Shown: piece by piece, positions 13,449 to 16,773 of the stretch
Position numbering within the stretch: the first letter of the stretch is position 1
Layout: each line of letters begins with the position of its first letter
Assembly (NCBI GenBank): GCA_020720945.1
Contig: DYNR01000010.1
Location: forward strand, 1-16,773
DNA length: 16,773 bases
Reading direction: 5' to 3'
Source of the DNA: Chthoniobacter flavus
GTDB taxonomy: Bacteria; Verrucomicrobiota; Verrucomicrobiia; Chthoniobacterales; DYNR01
Notes under the pieces: model-generated
Seen by the model: only the letters and a program-made list of their open reading frames with translations
Told to the model about the DNA's origin: nothing
Databases searched by the model: none
Program-made: the position numbers and the translations under genes

Positions 13449-13459
13449 TTTCGCCTCGA

Positions 13460-14968
13460 ATGATTTCTGCATTTACCGATACATTTAAGATTCCCGAATT
13501 GCGGCAGCGCTTGCTGTTTACGCTTGCGATGGTGGTCATCATCCGCATCGGGGCGGCTGTAACGACACCTGGGGTCAATGCGGCAGTTTTGCAACAGTGG
13601 TTTTTATCTGCGGCGGATGCAGGGCAGGGCGGGGTAGCATCGCTTTTCAACCTTTTTAGCGGTGGTGCGCTGGCGAATTGTGCTGTTTTCTCTTTGGGTA
13701 TCATGCCGTTCATCAGTGCATCGATCATGATGCAGTTGTTGACGGCGGTTATTCCGCAGCTTGGGAAATTGCAGCGGGAAGATGGTGGACGCCAGAAGAT
13801 CATGGATTACACGAGGTATTTGACGATTCTCCTTTGTGTTTTTCAGGGTTATCTTTTGGCGCTTTCGTTTGAGAGTCCGCAGGCGAACCCGTTTTTGCCG
13901 GGGATCATGGATACGATTGCCCGTTTGGGGGTTCCGTTGGTTTCCGATCCGGGCATGGGCTTTCGTTTGTTGACGGTTTTGACCATGACGGCGGGGACGA
14001 TGTTTATGGTTTGGCTTGGCGATCAGATTACGGAGCGCGGGGTAGGGAACGGGGTTTCTTTGATTATTGCGGTGGGTATCATTGCGCAGTTGCCGGCGGG
14101 CTTGATCCAGGCTTGGCGCACTTTTGTTCCTTCTGAGGCGGGGGCGACTACGGCGGTGAGTCCGGTGGTTTTGGTTTTGATGGTTGCGTTTTTGTTTTTC
14201 GTGATTGCTGCTGTGATTGCAGTGACGCAAGCGCAGAGGAAGATCAGCGTGCAATATGCGAAACGCGTTGTGGGGAGGAAGGTTTATGGGGGGCAGACGC
14301 AGTATATGCCATTGAAGGTCAATTATGCGGGGGTCATGCCCATCATTTTTGCGCAAGCGATTTTGCTTTTCCCTTCGACGATTATCAATATGGCGTTTCC
14401 TTCCCAGCGATGGGCGCAGGATTTTTCGCAGTTGCTTGCTACGGGGTGGTTGCACTATGTGCTTTTTGGGGCGATGATTTTCTTTTTCAGCTATTTTTGG
14501 GTAGCGACGCAGTTTCAGCCGGCGCAGATTGCGGATGATCTCAAGAAATACGGTGGGTTTATTCCTGGGGTTCGTCCAGGCAAGCCTACGGCGGATTTCT
14601 TGGATTATACGATGACCCGTTTGACTTTTGCGGGGGCGATTTTTCTGACGGTGATAGCAGTTTTGCCGATGATGTTGACCCATTGGATGCAGGTTCCCTA
14701 CATGACGGCGCAGTTTTTTGGTGGGACGGGGTTGTTGATTATCGTTGGGGTGACACTGGATACCATGCGCCAGATAGAAACCCATTTGTTGCAACGGCAT
14801 TACGATGGATTTTTGCGCAAGGGGAGAATCCGTGGAGCCAGGGATCAGCGTTCGAGGATTAATACGGGGAATGTTGTAGATAGCGGGACTTTGCTCTGGA
14901 TTTGGGTGGTTCTGTCCGTCTTGGTGTTGACGGGAGTTACAATTCTTTTGGCACGCAGTTTGATGTGA
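13460..14968 (+). CDS. secY: Protein translocase subunit SecY with extra C-terminal helix
   Basis: SecY is the pore subunit of the SecYEG channel in the inner membrane, through which SecA or ribosomes push proteins. The 502-residue product starts at IPELRQRLLFTLAMVV (11-26, TM1). It contains the plug and TM2 region SGGALANCAVFSLGIMPFIS (67-86), LGDQITERGVGNGVSLII (186-203), the cytoplasmic C4 loop QRKISVQYAKRV (259-270), and the C5 loop GGFIPGVRPGKPTA (365-378), whose Arg372 corresponds to the Arg357 needed for SecA function. After the usual end near 450 a basic linker runs to about 468. A further hydrophobic segment at about 477-498 looks like an eleventh membrane helix. No Shine-Dalgarno is seen. 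Confidence 0.97.
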   Translation: MISAFTDTFKIPELRQRLLFTLAMVVIIRIGAAVTTPGVNAAVLQQWFLSAADAGQGGVASLFNLFSGGALANCAVFSLGIMPFISASIMMQLLTAVIPQLGKLQREDGGRQKIMDYTRYLTILLCVFQGYLLALSFESPQANPFLPGIMDTIARLGVPLVSDPGMGFRLLTVLTMTAGTMFMVWLGDQITERGVGNGVSLIIAVGIIAQLPAGLIQAWRTFVPSEAGATTAVSPVVLVLMVAFLFFVIAAVIAVTQAQRKISVQYAKRVVGRKVYGGQTQYMPLKVNYAGVMPIIFAQAILLFPSTIINMAFPSQRWAQDFSQLLATGWLHYVLFGAMIFFFSYFWVATQFQPAQIADDLKKYGGFIPGVRPGKPTADFLDYTMTRLTFAGAIFLTVIAVLPMMLTHWMQVPYMTAQFFGGTGLLIIVGVTLDTMRQIETHLLQRHYDGFLRKGRIRGARDQRSRINTGNVVDSGTLLWIWVVLSVLVLTGVTILLARSLM

Positions 14969-15089
14969 TGGGAGCGAGCAAAGTGGTGGGATCGGTTTTG
15001 GGTTATTTCATTTTTGAAGGAAGGTGCATCTCCGGTTCTTTGATCGTTTGTTTGATGTTTTCGGGCGCATTGTCCGGAGGGATTTCTCT
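14969..15089 (+). other. 121-bp secY-map spacer
   Basis: No gene is supported here. Open frames across it are continuations of flanking sequence. The only clear element is GGAGG at 15076-15080, 9 nt before the map ATG, which is the map ribosome binding site. adk, which lies between secY and map in many bacteria, is absent. Confidence 0.6.
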
Positions 15090-15860
15090 ATGATACCGAT
15101 CAAGGGGCCATTGGAGGTTGAGAAAATGCGGAGGGCGGGGGAGTGTGCTGCGCATATTTTGAATGCCTTGGTTGATATGGTGGTGCCTGGGGTAACGACT
15201 GGCGAGATTGATCGTGAGGCGGCGCGGTTGATGCGAGAAGCGAATGTCCGCAGTGCGTTTTTGGGATACGGGAAGCCGGGATTTCCGGGGAATATTTGTA
15301 TTAGTTTGAATGAGGAAGTGGTGCATGGGATCGGAGGGAAGCGGGTCATTGCTTACGGGGATGTGGTGAAGATGGATGTCGGGATCATCAAGGATGGTTA
15401 TATTGGGGACAATGCGCTTTCCGTTCCTGTCGGGATGATTCCTCCAGAAACGGAACGGTTGCTTGTTACGACGGAAAAGATTTTGTTGGGTTCGTTCGAG
15501 TATGCGCGTGCGGGCAGGCGGCTTGGCGATTTGTGTTCTTACATTGAAGAGCAGACCAAGGCGGCGGGGTATAGCGTGGTGCGGGAGTTTGTGGGGCACG
15601 GGGTTGGCAGGAAATTGCACGAAGATCCGCAGGTGCCGAATTTTGGCAAAAGGGGGAGCGGGCCCAAGTTGCAGGCAGGTATGACATTGGCGATCGAGCC
15701 GATGATCAACATGGGGCGTTCCGAGGTGAGGATGCTGGATGACCGTTGGACGGTAGTGACGAAGGACGGTTTGCCGAGCGCCCATTTTGAGCACACGATT
15801 TTGATAACAAAAGAAGCACCAGAAGTATTGACATGGCCACGGAAATCGATATTGTCTTAA
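15090..15860 (+). CDS. map: Type I methionine aminopeptidase
   Basis: This cytoplasmic metalloenzyme removes the N-terminal Met from nascent proteins at the tunnel exit after deformylation. The 256-residue product is of type Ia size. It has all five metal ligands: Asp96 and Asp107 (KMDVGIIKDGYIGDNA, 94-109), His170 (GHGVGRKLHEDPQV, 169-182), Glu203 (LAIEPMIN, 200-207) and Glu234 (AHFEHTI, 231-237), plus His79 of the substrate pocket. The chosen start is the ATG with GGAGG 9 nt upstream. It gives MIPIKGPLEVEKMRRAG, matching the family. A longer frame from 15024 would add 22 unrelated residues. Its place after secY is common in bacteria. Confidence 0.97.
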   Translation: MIPIKGPLEVEKMRRAGECAAHILNALVDMVVPGVTTGEIDREAARLMREANVRSAFLGYGKPGFPGNICISLNEEVVHGIGGKRVIAYGDVVKMDVGIIKDGYIGDNALSVPVGMIPPETERLLVTTEKILLGSFEYARAGRRLGDLCSYIEEQTKAAGYSVVREFVGHGVGRKLHEDPQVPNFGKRGSGPKLQAGMTLAIEPMINMGRSEVRMLDDRWTVVTKDGLPSAHFEHTILITKEAPEVLTWPRKSILS

Positions 15861-16036
15861 ATCCCAATGTTGCCGGAGGCTGTTTTGTAGAAAGTTCGGT
15901 AAGAATCGTAACTATCTCAGCAGCAAGCTGTAACCGAGATTTTTTCCCTGTTAGTTCGCGGGGGGATGTGGAGGTTTTGGCGGGTCGAGAAAACAGGAAA
16001 GAGCATCTGGCAGTAGGGGAAACCCATTTGAAATAA
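15833..16036 (+). CDS. Small hypothetical ORF between map and rpmJ
   Basis: I do not recognise this 67-codon frame. It begins with ATG inside the last 28 bases of map, in another frame, and fills most of the otherwise empty 221 bp before rpmJ. The peptide starts MATEIDIVLNPNVAGGC, has two Cys, a mixed polar middle, and a charged end (RENRKEHLAVGETHLK). In many bacteria infA (IF-1) lies here, but no IF-1 motif can be found. The start has no Shine-Dalgarno, which is common in this cluster and so not decisive. It may be a real small gene, a remnant, or chance. Confidence 0.35.
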   Translation: MATEIDIVLNPNVAGGCFVESSVRIVTISAASCNRDFFPVSSRGDVEVLAGRENRKEHLAVGETHLK

Positions 16037-16039
16037 ACC

Positions 16040-16056
16040 TGGACCGCGAGGTTCCA
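16040..16056 (+). promoter_or_regulatory. GCGA-capped hairpin before rpmJ
   Basis: TGGA (16040-16043) pairs with TCCA (16053-16056), and CC (16044-16045) with GG (16050-16051), leaving one T bulged and a GCGA tetraloop of the GNRA class. It lies 4 nt after the stop of the small ORF and 26 nt before rpmJ. No T-run follows, so it is not a terminator. A role in RNA stability or protein binding is possible. Confidence 0.3.
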
Positions 16057-16081
16057 AAACAACAAGAAAGTAACAGAGAGT

Positions 16082-16195
16082 ATGAAAGTTCGAGCTTCCG
16101 TCAAACGCCTATGCGAAAGCTGCAAGATCATCCGCCGCAACAATGTGATCCGTGTTGTGTGCAAGAATCCGCGCCACAAGCAGCGGCAAGGGTGA
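16082..16195 (+). CDS. rpmJ: 50S ribosomal protein L36, zinc-binding form
   Basis: L36 is the smallest 50S protein and fits in a late-forming pocket near the L7/L12 stalk base. The 37-residue product is MKVRASVKRLCESCKIIRRN followed by NVIRVVCKNPRHKQRQG, the standard length. Cys11, Cys14, Cys27 and His32 form the zinc ribbon, so this is the zinc-containing (C+) paralogue. The peptide matches the family across its whole length. The upstream sequence has only a weak GAGAG. It precedes rpsM, as in most bacteria. Confidence 0.97.
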   Translation: MKVRASVKRLCESCKIIRRNNVIRVVCKNPRHKQRQG

Positions 16196-16254
16196 ACGCA
16201 TTTTTTTCAAAGGCAAAAACCATTCAAACCAAACCAAAAGAAGAAACCTAATAT

Positions 16255-16650
16255 ATGCCACGAATTCTTGGAGTCGATATTCCGGGCGACAAGCGCATCG
16301 AAGCCTCGCTTCCCTACATTTACGGGATGGGGCCAAACAACACGAAGAAAGTCCTCGAGATAGCGGGGATCAACCCCGATGTCCGGGCGAAAGATTTGAG
16401 CCCGGAGCAAATCAACCTGATCATCCAGGCTATCAATGGTTGTAAGATCTTGATAGAAGGGGATTTGCGCAGGGATGTGCAAACCAATTTGAAGCGTTTG
16501 CAGGCGATTAACTGCTACCGTGGCATCCGCCACCGCAGGGGGTTGCCCGTTCGTGGTCAAAGGACGCAAACAAATGCCCGCACTCGCAAGGGACCGCGCA
16601 GGACCGTTGGTGTCCAGCGCAACCCGAATGCGAAAGCCGGGAAGGTGTAA
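16255..16650 (+). CDS. rpsM: 30S ribosomal protein S13
   Basis: S13 forms the head's intersubunit bridges and contacts P-site tRNA through its basic tail. The 131-residue product starts MPRILGVDIPGDKRIEASLP and has the helix-hairpin region YIYGMGPNNTKKVLEIAGI (21-39). The tail signature is RGLPVRGQRTQTNARTRKG (95-113), followed by a basic tail longer than in E. coli (118 residues). The 59-bp upstream spacer is A-rich and unstructured, without Shine-Dalgarno. rpsM opens the alpha-operon part of the cluster. Confidence 0.98.
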   Translation: MPRILGVDIPGDKRIEASLPYIYGMGPNNTKKVLEIAGINPDVRAKDLSPEQINLIIQAINGCKILIEGDLRRDVQTNLKRLQAINCYRGIRHRRGLPVRGQRTQTNARTRKGPRRTVGVQRNPNAKAGKV

Positions 16651-16681
16651 CAAAAAGAGACTGAGTTTAGATCATTGAAAT

Positions 16682-16773
16682 ATGGATACGAATCCCGAAG
16701 AAAATTCCACGAGTGAAGTGCCGGCAGCCGATGCTGGCGCGGTTGCCGCTCCAGTTGCGAGCGCCGAAGTGAG
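16682..16773 (+). CDS. 5' end of probable rpsK (S11) with acidic N-terminal extension, cut by window edge
   Basis: An ATG 31 bp after rpsM opens a frame that runs off the window after 30 codons. The visible peptide (MDTNPEENSTSEVPAADAGA then AVAAPVASAEV) is acidic and Ala/Pro/Val-rich and matches no ribosomal domain by itself. S11 follows S13 in nearly all bacteria, and other ribosomal proteins in this window have similar low-complexity tails. The best reading is therefore S11 with an N-terminal extension, but the S11 core lies outside the window. Other candidates are rpsD or an unrelated gene. Confidence 0.55.
   Translation, partial: MDTNPEENSTSEVPAADAGAVAAPVASAEV

Noticed and set aside
12250..13803. 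517-codon minus-strand open frame
   Set aside because: It spans the antisense of rpsE, rplO and part of secY, all of which have clear family signatures on the plus strand.
15024..15089. Upstream extension of the map frame by 22 codons
   Set aside because: The added peptide is unlike the family, and GGAGG stands 9 nt before the ATG at 15090.
14902..15093. 63-codon frame over the end of secY and the spacer
   Set aside because: It overlaps secY in another frame, is hydrophobic by chance, and has no start signal.
15861..16081. Degenerate infA gene
   Set aside because: The position fits, but I could not find IF-1 motifs such as the start MAKE or the FRV and HISGK blocks in any frame.

Overview
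The window is one long, plus-strand ribosomal-protein supercluster of bacterial type, about 16.8 kb. It joins the equivalents of the E. coli str, S10, spc and alpha operons with almost no spacer. Read from left to right it holds a non-coding upstream region of about 420 bp; rpsL-rpsG-fusA; rpsJ-rplC-rplD-rplW-rplB-rpsS; an unrecognised exported coiled-coil protein gene; rplV-rpsC-rplP-rpmC-rpsQ; rplN-rplX-rplE-rpsH-rplF-rplR-rpsE-rplO-secY; map, a doubtful small ORF, rpmJ and rpsM; and the 5' end of what is probably rpsK. Nothing reads from the minus strand.

The organism is a bacterium of roughly even base composition, most likely in the PVC superphylum and probably Verrucomicrobiota. This is inferred from several features. 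There is no tuf between fusA and rpsJ, no rpsN between rplE and rpsH, no rpmD between rpsE and rplO, and no adk or recognisable infA near secY/map. As I recall it, Chlamydiae share the fusA-rpsJ junction and the missing rpsN and rpmD. Most genes also lack a Shine-Dalgarno motif, several ribosomal proteins carry low-complexity tails, and SecY has an extra C-terminal membrane helix. No rRNA or other phylogenetic marker is present to settle the phylum.

The genes make the parts of the translating ribosome (S12, S7, S10, S19, S3, S17, S8, S5, S13, L3, L4, L23, L2, L22, L16, L29, L14, L24, L5, L6, L18, L15, L36). They also make the translocase EF-G, the SecY protein-export channel, and methionine aminopeptidase, which trims nascent chains. 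One transcription unit probably starts from a promoter at about 281-308, behind phased A-tracts. Expression seems tuned locally by overlapping start/stop codons, by a hairpin over the rplE start, and by a GNRA-capped hairpin plus T-rich stretch before secY.

The most unusual item is the 263-residue secreted coiled-coil protein gene lodged between rpsS and rplV, where ribosomal genes are normally contiguous. Next are the SecY C-terminal extension with an eleventh helix, the curved DNA upstream of rpsL, and the possible small gene between map and rpmJ. No CRISPR array, insertion sequence, tRNA, rRNA or phage element was seen.
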